The position numbers and the translations under genes were made by a program. 64,000 bases of DNA. It comes from JAOUEA01 sp963810915 (GTDB lineage Bacteria > Actinomycetota > UBA4738 > HRBIN12). The notes beneath the pieces were generated by a model that did no database searches, was not told where the DNA came from, and was given only the letters and a program-made list of their open reading frames with translations. The stretch lies in contig CAWEPH010000007.1 in NCBI GenBank assembly GCA_963810915.1, positions 1 to 64,000 of the forward strand, read 5' to 3'. Within the stretch, counting starts at the first letter, position 1. Each line of letters starts with the position of its first letter. Of the stretch, positions 41,719 through 50,489 are shown in pieces.

Positions 41719-44025
41719 ATGGTAGAGAACGGGGGAGGGGCCCCGGCCTCGATCGTCGAGAAGCTCGCCGGGAAACGCATGCTGCTGACCGGGGTGACGG
41801 GCTTCCTGGCGCAGGTGGTCTTCGAGCGGCTGCTCGCGGACTTCCCCGAGACGCACGTCACCCTCCTCGTCCGGTCGCAGACGGGTGCCACCAGCCGCGA
41901 GCGCGTGGAGTACCTCCTGCGCAAGCCGGCCTTCGATCGGCTGCGCGAGCGCGTCGGCGACGACGGGTTGGTCAAGCTACTTGACGAACGTGTCGACGTG
42001 ATCGACGCCGACTTCTCGCGCGGCGAGCCGCCCATCCCCGACGGCATCGACGTGGCCATGCACTCCGCGGCCACCGTCAGTTTCGACCCGCCCATCGACG
42101 AGGGGTTCCAGACCAACCTCCAGGGCGCGCTGAACATGTACCACGGGGTGGTGAACGGCGGGTCGCGGCCGGCGCTCGTCCACGTGTCCACCGCGTACGT
42201 GGCCGGCGTGCGCAAGGGCGTGATCCCGGAGGGGCCGCTCGAGCAGCGCGTCGACTACCGGCTGGAGCTGGAGCTCGCGCTGCAGGCGCGCGGCGACGTG
42301 GAGGCCCAGTCCCGCAAGCCCGAGATGCTGGGCGCGTTCCTGGAGGCCGCCCGCAAGGAGCACGAGCGCGCCGGCCCCAGCACGGTCGCCGACGATGCCG
42401 AGGAGCGCCGCCAGAAGTGGGTCACGAAGCGCCTGGTGGAGTACGGGCGGATGCGGGCGCGGTCCCTCGGCTGGCCCGACGTCTACACGTTCACGAAGGC
42501 GATGGGCGAGCGCGCGGTCGAGGAGCTCGCCGCGGCCGAAGGCCTGCCGCTGTCGATCGTGCGCCCCTCCATCATCGAGTCGGCGCTGCTGCACCCGTCC
42601 CCGGGCTGGATCGACGGCTTCAAGATGGCCGACCCCATCATCCGTGCCTACGGGCTCGGCCAGATCCCCGAGTTCCCCGGCATCCCCGAGGGCATCATCG
42701 ACCTGATCCCCGTGGACTTCGTGGTGAACGCGCTCCTGGCGGTGGCGGCCAACCCCCCCGCGCCGGCCACCGCCGTGCACTACAACGTGAGCTCCGGCTC
42801 CAGGAACCCGCTGCGCTTCTTCGAGCTGTACGAGTGGATCCGCGGCTACTTCGAGGAGCATCCGCTGCCCGAGCGCGGGCGCGGCGAGCACAAGGTGCCG
42901 GACTGGGACTTCCCCGGCCGCCTCAAGGTCGAGCGGGTGCTGCGGCGGGCGGAGCGCCTTACGGACCTCGCGGAACAGGTCGTCACGCACCTGCCCAAGT
43001 CGAAGGGGATGCGCAACGCCATCAACCGCGTGGACCGCGACAAGGCCCGCGTGGACTTCGTGAAGCGCTACAGCGATCTCTACGGGATGTACACGGAGAC
43101 CGAGGTCGTCTACACCGACGACCGCACGCTGGCGCTCTTCGAGTCGATGAGCGACGCGGACAAGGTGGCGTTCCCGTTCGACGTCGCGATGATCGACTGG
43201 AAGTACTACCTCAAGGACGTGCACACGCCGGCCGTCACGCAGAGCCTGCGCGAGCTCTCCAAGCGCGATCGCGAGAAGCCCGCCGTGAAGATCCGCGAGC
43301 GCGAGCAGCCGGTGCTGGCGGTCTTCGACATGGAGGGCACGATCATCACGTCCAACGTGGTGGAGTCCTACGTGTGGACCCGTATGGCCGACCTGGAGCC
43401 CGACGCGTGGCCCGCCGAGCTCTTCGACGTGTTCTCGAAGATCCCGGGTTACCTTCAGATCGACCGGCGCGATCGCGGCGACTTCCTGCGGACGTTCTTC
43501 CGGCGGTACGAGGGCGCGAGCGTGGAGGGCATCGACCGGTTGGTGCGCGAGCACGTGGGCGAGTTCATGCTGCAGAAGGCGAGCGCCGCCGCGATCCGAC
43601 GGATCCGCGAGCATCGTGCCGCCGGGCACCGCACCGTGTTGATCACGGCCGCCGCAGAGCCGTTCGTGCGGCCGCTCGCGCCCCTGTTCGACGTGGTGAT
43701 CGGCGCCGAGCTGGAGGTACGCGACGGGCGTTACACCGGATTCATGTCGCAGCCGCCGCTGGTCGGCGAGGCGCGCGCAGCGTGGCTGAAGCGCTACGCG
43801 TTGCTCGAGGAGCTCGACCTGAAGCACTCCTACGCCTACGCGGACTCCTACAGCGACCTCCCGCTCCTGCGAGCCGTAGGCAACCCCGTCGCGGTCTCGC
43901 CGGATGCGTCGCTGTACCGCTACGCGCGACGACGGCGCTGGCCGATCGAGGAGTGGGGCATGTCGAAGGGGATGCCGCGCGTGCGCTTCCCCAAGCCACG
44001 GGACCCGATGCGGAGCGTGCACTGA
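41719..44025 (+). CDS. Fatty acyl reductase-HAD phosphatase fusion
   Basis: A 768-residue two-domain protein. Residues about 20-400 are an NAD(P)-binding extended SDR of the male-sterility/thioester-reductase (FAR) type: TGVTGFLA at 24-31, active site Y256-x3-K260 (YTFTK), SIVRPSIIES. It would reduce an acyl-CoA/ACP thioester to aldehyde or alcohol. Residues about 530-760 are a HAD-IB domain: FDMEGTI (D537; the second aspartate is replaced by E539), TAAAEPFVRPL, and YADSYSDLPLL. The replaced acid/base residue may lower or alter phosphatase activity. It is the first gene of a five-gene operon, and the next ATG overlaps its stop. Confidence 0.85.
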   Translation: MVENGGGAPASIVEKLAGKRMLLTGVTGFLAQVVFERLLADFPETHVTLLVRSQTGATSRERVEYLLRKPAFDRLRERVGDDGLVKLLDERVDVIDADFSRGEPPIPDGIDVAMHSAATVSFDPPIDEGFQTNLQGALNMYHGVVNGGSRPALVHVSTAYVAGVRKGVIPEGPLEQRVDYRLELELALQARGDVEAQSRKPEMLGAFLEAARKEHERAGPSTVADDAEERRQKWVTKRLVEYGRMRARSLGWPDVYTFTKAMGERAVEELAAAEGLPLSIVRPSIIESALLHPSPGWIDGFKMADPIIRAYGLGQIPEFPGIPEGIIDLIPVDFVVNALLAVAANPPAPATAVHYNVSSGSRNPLRFFELYEWIRGYFEEHPLPERGRGEHKVPDWDFPGRLKVERVLRRAERLTDLAEQVVTHLPKSKGMRNAINRVDRDKARVDFVKRYSDLYGMYTETEVVYTDDRTLALFESMSDADKVAFPFDVAMIDWKYYLKDVHTPAVTQSLRELSKRDREKPAVKIREREQPVLAVFDMEGTIITSNVVESYVWTRMADLEPDAWPAELFDVFSKIPGYLQIDRRDRGDFLRTFFRRYEGASVEGIDRLVREHVGEFMLQKASAAAIRRIREHRAAGHRTVLITAAAEPFVRPLAPLFDVVIGAELEVRDGRYTGFMSQPPLVGEARAAWLKRYALLEELDLKHSYAYADSYSDLPLLRAVGNPVAVSPDASLYRYARRRRWPIEEWGMSKGMPRVRFPKPRDPMRSVH

Positions 44026-45233
44026 TGGTGCTCTCGCTGGAGCTCTTCCGGAGCGCCCCGCGTTACCTCACCGCGCGCGCCGTCGGCGATCGCGCCCCGG
44101 GTCTGGTGGCTGGCCCGCTCGCCCCGTTGCGCCTGTCCACCCGTCCGGACCCCGAGCCGAAGCACGAGGGCTGGGTGCGCGTGAAGCCGCACCTCGCGGG
44201 CATCTGCGGCAGCGACCTGTCCACGATCGCGGGGAAGTCGAGCTTCTACTTCTCGCCGCTCGTCTCCCTCCCGTTCGTGCCGGGTCACGAGGTGGTGGGC
44301 GAGCTCCTGGACGACGCCGGCGGCGACCTGAAGGCCGGCAAACGTGTCGTGATCTCCTCGGTCCTGGGATGCGCCGTGCGCGGGATGCCCGAGCTCTGTC
44401 CGAACTGCGCGGCGGGCGACTACGGCCGTTGCGACCGCATCACGCTCGGCGACCTGAAGCCGGGCCTGCAGACCGGCTACTGCGCGGACACGGGCGGGGG
44501 CTGGAGCCGCATGATGCTCGCGCACCGCTCGCAGCTCTGGGCGGTCCCCGACGCGATGGACGACCGCACGGCCGTGCTGATCGAGCCGTTCGCGTGCGCG
44601 ATCCATACCGCGCTGCGCGCCCGTGTGCCGGCTGGCGGCGACGTCCTCGTGGTGGGCGCCGGCACCGTCGGCCTGCTCACGCTGATCGCGCTGCGCCGCT
44701 TCGCGGACGCCGGGCGGATCGTGGTCGCGGCCAAGCACCCGCGGCAGCGCGCCGCCGCCAAGATGGCCGGCGCCACCGAGGTCGTTCGACCCGAGCACGC
44801 CACCAAGGCCGTGCGCCGCGCGGGGAGCGCGGTGAAGCTGACGCCCGAACGGGGCTTGGAGTTCCTGCTGGGCGGCGTCGACGTGGCCCTCGAGTGCACG
44901 GGCTCGCGCAGCGCGCTCGACATGTGCCTGCGCACCACGAAGGCCGGGGGGCGCGTCGTGGTGAGCGGGATCCCGGGCGCCGGCGCCGACCTCACCCCGC
45001 TGTGGATGCGGGAGTTGGAGCTCGTGGGCGCCTACACCGCCGGGATGGAGGATGTCGACGGGGACCGCCGCCACGCGTTCGCGCTCGCGCTCGAGCTGGC
45101 GAGCTCGCTCCCCATGCTCGACGAGCTCGTCGGCGCCACGTATCCCCTCGCGCAGTGGCGCGAGGCCATCGACCACGCCATGTCCGCCGGCAAGCTCGGC
45201 ACGTTCAAGGTGGCGTTCGCGCCGCAGGACTAG
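44025..45233 (+). CDS. Zinc-dependent MDR alcohol dehydrogenase
   Basis: A 402-residue medium-chain dehydrogenase. The catalytic zinc site is in AGICGSDLST (cysteine) and VPGHEVVGE (His-Glu). The structural-zinc-like cluster is CPNCAAGDYGRC, with a further cysteine in LGCAVRG. Rossmann motif VLVVGAGTVGLLTL. The likely role in the operon is oxidation or reduction of an alcohol/aldehyde made by the upstream reductase (inference). It starts at TGATG overlap, and the next gene begins 12 bases after the stop. Confidence 0.88.
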   Translation: MVLSLELFRSAPRYLTARAVGDRAPGLVAGPLAPLRLSTRPDPEPKHEGWVRVKPHLAGICGSDLSTIAGKSSFYFSPLVSLPFVPGHEVVGELLDDAGGDLKAGKRVVISSVLGCAVRGMPELCPNCAAGDYGRCDRITLGDLKPGLQTGYCADTGGGWSRMMLAHRSQLWAVPDAMDDRTAVLIEPFACAIHTALRARVPAGGDVLVVGAGTVGLLTLIALRRFADAGRIVVAAKHPRQRAAAKMAGATEVVRPEHATKAVRRAGSAVKLTPERGLEFLLGGVDVALECTGSRSALDMCLRTTKAGGRVVVSGIPGAGADLTPLWMRELELVGAYTAGMEDVDGDRRHAFALALELASSLPMLDELVGATYPLAQWREAIDHAMSAGKLGTFKVAFAPQD

Positions 45234-45245
45234 GAGATCATCGAG

Positions 45246-46835
45246 ATGCCCAGACCCGGATTCGTGTTGGACGTCGACGAACGGACGCCCCCGCTCCTCG
45301 TGCACCAGGGCGAGGGCTTCCGCATGCAGAAGTTCCCGCTCGGCACCCGCGTGGTGTATCCGCCGGACGCGCTCCCGGGCATCAAGGACGAGAACGCGGC
45401 GATCCGTCACGCCCTCCTGCACCCGGTGGGCGACTCGAAGCCGCTCCCGGAGCTGCTCACGGCGGGGATGAAGCTCACGATCGCGATCGACGACATCTCG
45501 ATCCCGCTGCCGCCGATGGTCACCCCCGACATCCGCCAGCGGATCCTCGAGCACGTGATCGAGCTGGCGGCGCGCAACGGCGTGGAGGACGTCGAGCTGA
45601 TCGTGGCCACGGCGCTGCATCGGCGGATGACCCCTTCGGAGATCGAGCGCATGGTGGGCGAGCGCGTCTTCCGCTCGTTCTTCCCCAAGCAGCTCTACAA
45701 CTTCGATGCGGAGGACCCCGAGGCCCTGACGAGCTTCGGCGTCACCGACGAGGGTGAGGACGTCGAGATCAGCAAGCGCGCGGCGGAGTCGGACCTGATC
45801 GTGTACGTGAACATCAACCTGGTGGCGATGGACGGGGGCCACAAGTCCGTGGCGGTGGGCCTCGCGAGCTACAAGAGCCTCAAGCACCATCACAACGTCG
45901 AGACGATGCTGCACTCACGCTCCTACATGGATCCGCGCGAGGGCCACAGCGCCATCAACGATTCGGTGAACCGCATGGGCCGCAAGCTCGCGGCCGACGG
46001 CGTGAAGGTCTTCCAGATCGAGACCACGCTGAACGCCGAGACGTTCCCGGGCAGCCTCGGCTTCCTGAACAAGCGCGAGTGGGAGTGGAGCGCGTACGAC
46101 CAGGCGCTGATGATGGCCGCGAAGAAAGGGAACGAGGTCGCGCCCCCGCGCGTGCGCCGCGAGCTCTTCCGGCGGATCGAGGCGCCCTACAAGCTCACGG
46201 GCATCAACGCCGGCGAGGTGGAGGCGGTGCACGAGCGCACGCTCACCAACCTGCATCGCCAGCAACTGGTGGAGGTCCAGGGCCAGTCCGACGTTCTGAT
46301 CATGGGCATCCCCTACCTCGGGCCGTACAACGTGAACTCGATCCTGAACCCGATCCTCGTGCACTGCCTCGGCCTCGGGTACCTGTTCAACATGTACCGG
46401 AACAAGCCGCTGGTGCGCCAGGGCGGCGTCGTGATCCTGCACCACCCGGTGCCGTGGGAGTTCAACCAGATCCACCACCCCAGCTACATCGACTTCTTCG
46501 AGGAGGTCCTCTCCGAGACCACCGACCCCAAGACGATCGAGTCGAAGTTCGAGGAGAAGTACGCGACCGACCCCTGGTACCGGCACCTGTACCGCACGAG
46601 CAACGCGTACCACGGCGTCCACCCGTTCTACATGTGGTACTGGGGCGCGCACGGGCGCGACCACGCGGGCGACGTGATCTTCGTGGGTGGGGAGCCCAAG
46701 ACCGTAAGCCGGCTCGGGTACCGGCGCGCGAGCTCGCTCCGCGACGCGATCGAGATGGCGAAGGACACGGTCGGCTCCGGTCCGTCGATGACCTACTTCC
46801 ACGCGCCGCCCGTGATGATCGCGGACGTGCGCTAG
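45246..46835 (+). CDS. LarA-superfamily (DUF2088) protein, divergent
   Basis: A 529-residue protein, about 100 longer than lactate racemase LarA. The DUF2088 N-terminal domain is visible: IAIDDISIPLPP (about 79-90), ATALHRRMT with H125, GGHKSVAVG with K200, and KHHHN with H216. H125, K200 and H216 have the spacing of LarA H108, K184 (pincer attachment) and H200 (nickel ligand). At the position of LarA H174 there is I190/N191, so one catalytic histidine is missing, and the DHTRP motif is altered. A nickel-pincer enzyme acting on a hydroxy compound is possible but unproven. No larB, larC or larE is in the window. Confidence 0.75.
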   Translation: MPRPGFVLDVDERTPPLLVHQGEGFRMQKFPLGTRVVYPPDALPGIKDENAAIRHALLHPVGDSKPLPELLTAGMKLTIAIDDISIPLPPMVTPDIRQRILEHVIELAARNGVEDVELIVATALHRRMTPSEIERMVGERVFRSFFPKQLYNFDAEDPEALTSFGVTDEGEDVEISKRAAESDLIVYVNINLVAMDGGHKSVAVGLASYKSLKHHHNVETMLHSRSYMDPREGHSAINDSVNRMGRKLAADGVKVFQIETTLNAETFPGSLGFLNKREWEWSAYDQALMMAAKKGNEVAPPRVRRELFRRIEAPYKLTGINAGEVEAVHERTLTNLHRQQLVEVQGQSDVLIMGIPYLGPYNVNSILNPILVHCLGLGYLFNMYRNKPLVRQGGVVILHHPVPWEFNQIHHPSYIDFFEEVLSETTDPKTIESKFEEKYATDPWYRHLYRTSNAYHGVHPFYMWYWGAHGRDHAGDVIFVGGEPKTVSRLGYRRASSLRDAIEMAKDTVGSGPSMTYFHAPPVMIADVR

Positions 46836-46844
46836 GAGACGCTG

Positions 46845-47756
46845 ATGGCCGGCATCCGCGACGAGCTGAAGACGATGGCCGAAGGCTTCCGGTGGGGACG
46901 CCGTCCGATGGTGCCCCGGTCGGCCGAGCCGTTCACGCCCGAACGAGAGGACCACCTCTTCCCGACGGATTGGGCCCGTACCGAGGTGGGCACGGCGGCG
47001 CGCCAGGTGATCCTCAAGACGATGATCGGGCCGATGCTGCGCAACGAGGTGACGATGCGTGTGCACGGGCTGGAGAAGCTCGACGGGGTCGCCGGTCCGC
47101 TGATCTTCTACTCGAACCACACGAGCCACCTGGACGCGACGATCATCATGACGTCGCTCCCCGACCGCTGGCAGTCCAAGACGGCGGTGGGCGCGGCGCG
47201 CGACTACTTCTTCGACGTCTGGTGGCGCCAGGCGTTCACGGCCCTCGTGTACGGCGGGTTCCCGATCGACCGGGCGAAGGGGGGCCGGGGCGCGGTGACC
47301 AAGGCGCGGGAGCTCCTCGACGACGGCTGGAGCCTCGTGGTCTTCCCCGAGGGCGCGCGCTCGCCGGACGGCCATGCGCAGCGCTTCCGGCACGGGACCT
47401 CGCGCCTGTGCATCGAGGCGGGCGTGGGCGCGTTGCCCATCGCGATCCGCGGCGCGTATCAGGCCTGGCCCAAGGGGACCAACTGGCCGAAGCCGGGCCG
47501 CCCTCCGGTGAGCGTGCGCTACGGCGACCCCGTGTACCCGAACGAGGGTGAGACGCACCAGGCGTTCTCCGTGCGGATGAGCCAGGCCGTGGCGGTGCTC
47601 CTGGACGAGGACAAGACGACGTGGTGGGAGTCGCTGCGGCGCGCCGAGCGAGGGGAGACCCCGGCGATCGTCGGTCCACAGGGACCGGAGTGGCGACGCA
47701 GATGGGACGGCTCACGACCGGTCCCGCGCCGGTCGCCCGACCGGACCTGGGAGTAG
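46845..47756 (+). CDS. PlsC-type lysophospholipid/glycerol-phosphate acyltransferase
   Basis: A 303-residue acyltransferase. Motif I is NHTSHLDA (HX4D) near residue 89, and motif III is VFPEGARSPDG near 166. There is no obvious membrane helix, so it is probably peripheral. It transfers an acyl chain from acyl-CoA/ACP to a hydroxyl-bearing lipid or alcohol. It lies 9 bases after the LarA-like gene and 5 bases before the TetR gene, in the same operon. Confidence 0.9.
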   Translation: MAGIRDELKTMAEGFRWGRRPMVPRSAEPFTPEREDHLFPTDWARTEVGTAARQVILKTMIGPMLRNEVTMRVHGLEKLDGVAGPLIFYSNHTSHLDATIIMTSLPDRWQSKTAVGAARDYFFDVWWRQAFTALVYGGFPIDRAKGGRGAVTKARELLDDGWSLVVFPEGARSPDGHAQRFRHGTSRLCIEAGVGALPIAIRGAYQAWPKGTNWPKPGRPPVSVRYGDPVYPNEGETHQAFSVRMSQAVAVLLDEDKTTWWESLRRAERGETPAIVGPQGPEWRRRWDGSRPVPRRSPDRTWE

Positions 47757-47761
47757 GAACC

Positions 47762-48376
47762 GTGCCGCGCGCGGGAGGCGAGCAGCGCAAGGCCGCCATC
47801 GTCGCGGAGGCGATCCACCAGTTCGGCCGCGACGGGTATCGCGGGGCGAGCCTCGATCACATCGCGAGCGCGGTGGGCGTGCGCAAGCAGACGCTCCTGT
47901 ACTACTTCCCGTCCAAGGACGCGCTGCTCGAGGCATGCCTCGAAGCCGCGGGCGAGCGACTGGCCTACGAGATGGCGAAGGCGCTCGCGGACAAGGAGAC
48001 GTACTGGGATCGGGCGGAGGCGGTGATCCACGCGGTGTTCCGTCTGGCGGGTGAATGGCCGGAGTTCCCGATGTTCGTGCGGGAGGCCGGTCGTCTGGGC
48101 CCCGACGCCTTCGACCGCTTCGCGGACGTGATCGACCCGCTGCGTCGGCGCGCGATCGACTTCCTGCAGACGGGGATGGATCAGGGGGAGATCCGCAAGC
48201 AGGATCCCGCCCTGTTGCTCTTCACCCTCTACACGGCGGTGGTGGGCTCGCTCACCGAGGCGAGCGTCCTGAACGCCGTGGTGGGGGCGGACAAGAGCCG
48301 GCAGTCGCTGCGGCTGCGCGAACGCGAGGTGATGGTGTTCGTGCGGGCCGCGCTCAAGCCGCCCGAGCCCGACTGA
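47762..48376 (+). CDS. TetR-family transcriptional regulator
   Basis: A 204-residue one-component repressor. The N-terminal helix-turn-helix reads ASLDHIASAVGVRKQTLLYYF, a typical TetR recognition region (shown as ASLDHIASAVGV and RKQTLLYYFPSK). The C-terminal ligand-binding domain is all helical. It is the last gene of the operon, so binding to the palindrome at 41685-41700 would give autoregulation. A fatty-acyl or lipid-type ligand is plausible from its neighbours, but this is inference. Confidence 0.9.
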   Translation: MPRAGGEQRKAAIVAEAIHQFGRDGYRGASLDHIASAVGVRKQTLLYYFPSKDALLEACLEAAGERLAYEMAKALADKETYWDRAEAVIHAVFRLAGEWPEFPMFVREAGRLGPDAFDRFADVIDPLRRRAIDFLQTGMDQGEIRKQDPALLLFTLYTAVVGSLTEASVLNAVVGADKSRQSLRLREREVMVFVRAALKPPEPD

Positions 48377-48400
48377 GGGGTCACCTCAGCCCGTCGGGAC

Positions 48401-49003
48401 CTAGGAGTAGAACTCGACGATCAGACGTTCCTCGACCTCGACCGGGAGCGGGATCTCGTCGCGCTCGGGGAGGCGGGACAGCGTGCCCGAGACCTCCGAC
48501 TTGTTGCGGTAGAGATAGGAGGGCGGGTCGGGCGTGATCTCCATGGCCTCCTGCACCGCGACGAAGTTCCTCGCCTTGGCCGAGATCTCGATGGTCTGCC
48601 CGGGCTTGACCCGCGCGCTGGGGACGTTGAGGCGCTTGCCGTCCAGCAGCACGTGGCCGTGGGAGACGAGCTGGCGGGCCTGACGATTGGTGAGCGCGAA
48701 GCCGAGCCGGAGCACGACGGTGTCCAGACGCGTCTCCAGCTGCTGGATCATGGCCTCACCCGTGACGCCCCGCCGGCGCGCCGCGTTCTCGTAGTAGCGG
48801 CGCATCTGGGCCTCGCTCACGCCGTAGATGTGGCGGAGCTTCTGCTTCTCGACGAGGCGCGTCTGATACTCCGAGATGCGCTTGCGACCCCGGCCGTGCT
48901 GGCCGGGCGGGTAGGGACGCTTGTTCGACGGGCAGTTCGGCCGGCCACAGAGGGCGGCGCCGACCCGTCGGCAGGTGCGGTGCTTGGGTCCGATCTTGTC
49001 CAC
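48401..49003 (-). CDS. rpsD: 30S ribosomal protein S4
   Basis: A 200-residue primary 16S rRNA-binding protein of the small subunit. RPYPPGQHG, EKQKLRHIYGVSE and LGFALTNRQARQLVSHGH are diagnostic. The N-terminal zinc region has only three cysteines (C11, C19, C24) plus a histidine (H8) where the first cysteine of the CxxC pair normally sits. GTG 49003 was chosen because GGAG lies 7 bases before it and the 30 upstream in-frame residues do not resemble S4. The gene stands alone, outside the alpha operon. Confidence 0.95.
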   Translation of the reverse strand: MDKIGPKHRTCRRVGAALCGRPNCPSNKRPYPPGQHGRGRKRISEYQTRLVEKQKLRHIYGVSEAQMRRYYENAARRRGVTGEAMIQQLETRLDTVVLRLGFALTNRQARQLVSHGHVLLDGKRLNVPSARVKPGQTIEISAKARNFVAVQEAMEITPDPPSYLYRNKSEVSGTLSRLPERDEIPLPVEVEERLIVEFYS

Positions 49004-49181
49004 GTGCTCACTCCGTATCTGCTCAGCCCATGTGCCGGGTGCGTCCGCTGGACAGGGCATCGGGCTGGTCGATCCCTGACCGTGAAGTGTCACCGAACGG
49101 GCGGTGGACTGCGGAAGCTCGTGCCCTTGGTGCCGTACGAATGTACCAGCCCTGAGCTGCGGTGATAGCCGAGGGCGCCGC

Positions 49182-49187
49182 TAGGCT
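49182..49187 (+). promoter_or_regulatory. -10 box of the ADP-ribosylglycohydrolase gene (leaderless)
   Basis: TAGGCT, 7 nt before GTG 49195. It supports that start even though the downstream frame is shifted by one base. Confidence 0.45.
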
Positions 49188-49194
49188 ACCGTCG

Positions 49195-50103
49195 GTGGAC
49201 GCCCGCACGCGACCGCGCCGCCGCCTCCATCCTGGGGCTCGCCGTGGGCGACGCGCTCGGCGCTCCGTTCGAGTTCCGGCGCGCCGCGGATATCCCCGAT
49301 CCGCTGCCCGCGTTCGAACGTCCGTGGATGGGTCTGCCCCCGGGCACCTGGACCGACGACACCGCGATGGCGCGCAACCTCTGGCGCTCGCTCATCGCGC
49401 ACGACGGCGCCCTGGACCTCGACGACGTGCTCGCTCGGCATCTCGCGTGGCTCGCCTCGGGTCCGCCGGACGTCGGGAACCTCACGCGCCGCGTGCTGGC
49501 TCGCACGCGCGACGGCGCGACGGACGCGGCGCGTGCTTACGTCGAGGAACGCGGGCCGGAGGTGAGCGCGGGCAACGGCTCGGTGATGTACTGCGCGCCT
49601 CTCGGCGTCGTGCACGCGGACGATCCCGACGAGCTCGCGACGCTCGCGCCCGCGCTCTCCGCGCTCACCCATTGGGACGAGCGCTGTCGCACGGCATGCC
49701 TGGCGGTGACCCGCGCCGTCGCCGCGTCTCGTCGCCGGTATGGCCCCCGAACGCGCGGTCGTGGAGGCGGTCGCGACCGTCGCTCCGCGAGAAGGGGGCG
49801 AGGAGCTCGAGTACCTCGTGGCGGAGGCCGGACGCGCCCGTCCCCTCGACGGCCCGGACATGGGGTTCACGCTCTTCACCGCCGGCATCGGCTTGCAGGT
49901 CGTGGGCGAGGGTCGCGACTTCGAGGACGGCCTGCGCCACGTGGTGTCACTGGGCGGCGACACCGATACGAACGCCGCGGTTGCCGGAGCGTTGCTCGGC
50001 GCGGCTCGCGGGAATCGCCGCGATCCCTCCGTCCTGGCTCGCGGCGCTCGCCGAGCGCGAGGCCCTCGAGGCCGAGGCGTGGGAGCTCGCGGCGTTGGTC
50101 TGA
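49195..50103 (+). CDS. ADP-ribosylglycohydrolase family protein, frame broken as assembled
   Basis: DraG/ARH-fold hydrolase, which removes ADP-ribose from proteins or small molecules. Metal-binding motifs are in two frames: LGLAVGDALGAP and GTWTDDTAM early, and GGDTDTNAA late. Three one-base insertions explain the breaks: near 49197 (GTG into the ARDRAAASILG frame), at 49727 (ALVAGMAPERA restored), and near 50003 (ALLGALAGIAAIPPSW restored). Corrected length is 301 residues, normal for the family. The neighbour downstream is on the other strand. Confidence 0.78.
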   Translation: MDARTRPRRRLHPGARRGRRARRSVRVPARRGYPRSAARVRTSVDGSAPGHLDRRHRDGAQPLALAHRARRRPGPRRRARSASRVARLGSAGRREPHAPRAGSHARRRDGRGACLRRGTRAGGERGQRLGDVLRASRRRARGRSRRARDARARALRAHPLGRALSHGMPGGDPRRRRVSSPVWPPNARSWRRSRPSLREKGARSSSTSWRRPDAPVPSTARTWGSRSSPPASACRSWARVATSRTACATWCHWAATPIRTPRLPERCSARLAGIAAIPPSWLAALAEREALEAEAWELAALV

Positions 50104-50119
50104 GCGTCGGTCAAGGCGC

Positions 50120-50338
50120 TCAGTAGTCCATCCCGGCAGCCGCGTACTCCTCGTCCGGACCGTCCAATCGCTCGGCGATGCCCGCGTTCACGAGGTCGGC
50201 GAGCACGGCGGCGGCCAGGGACGGAGCGATCCCGAAACGGCGGGCGAGCGCGTCGCGGGTCCAGATCTCGTAGGGGTGCGCGCGGAGGGCGTGCGCGATG
50301 GTCTGGCGGGCGTACGCCTCGTTGGACTCGAGTTCCAT
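50120..50338 (-). CDS. Small winged-helix-like protein
   Basis: A 72-residue protein. RQTIAHALRAHPYEIWTRDA and LARRFGIAPSLAAAVLADLV read like a winged helix-turn-helix, with an acidic C-terminus (DGPDEEYAAAG). ATG 50338 follows AGGAGGC at 10 bases. An in-frame upstream extension to 50455 looks non-coding. It could be a small regulator, but no target is known. Confidence 0.55.
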   Translation of the reverse strand: MELESNEAYARQTIAHALRAHPYEIWTRDALARRFGIAPSLAAAVLADLVNAGIAERLDGPDEEYAAAGMDY

Positions 50339-50452
50339 CTGCACGGGAGCCTCCTGGGTTCGAGCGGTCGTGGTGACGGAAGTGTCCGAGCGTCGGGGGG
50401 TGACGGATAGACCTGGGGACGATCGTTGCCGGCCCGTTCCTCGAACGTTCAT

Positions 50453-50470
50453 CACCTCATACCTGAGGTG
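50453..50470. promoter_or_regulatory. Perfect hairpin/palindrome after the cyclase-family gene
   Basis: CACCTCA-tacc-TGAGGTG, 7-base arms and a 4-base loop, 20 bases beyond the stop of the gene at 50490 and upstream of the small winged-helix gene. It could be a terminator or an operator. Confidence 0.4.
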
Positions 50471-50489
50471 CTCCGGCGTGTGACGCCGC

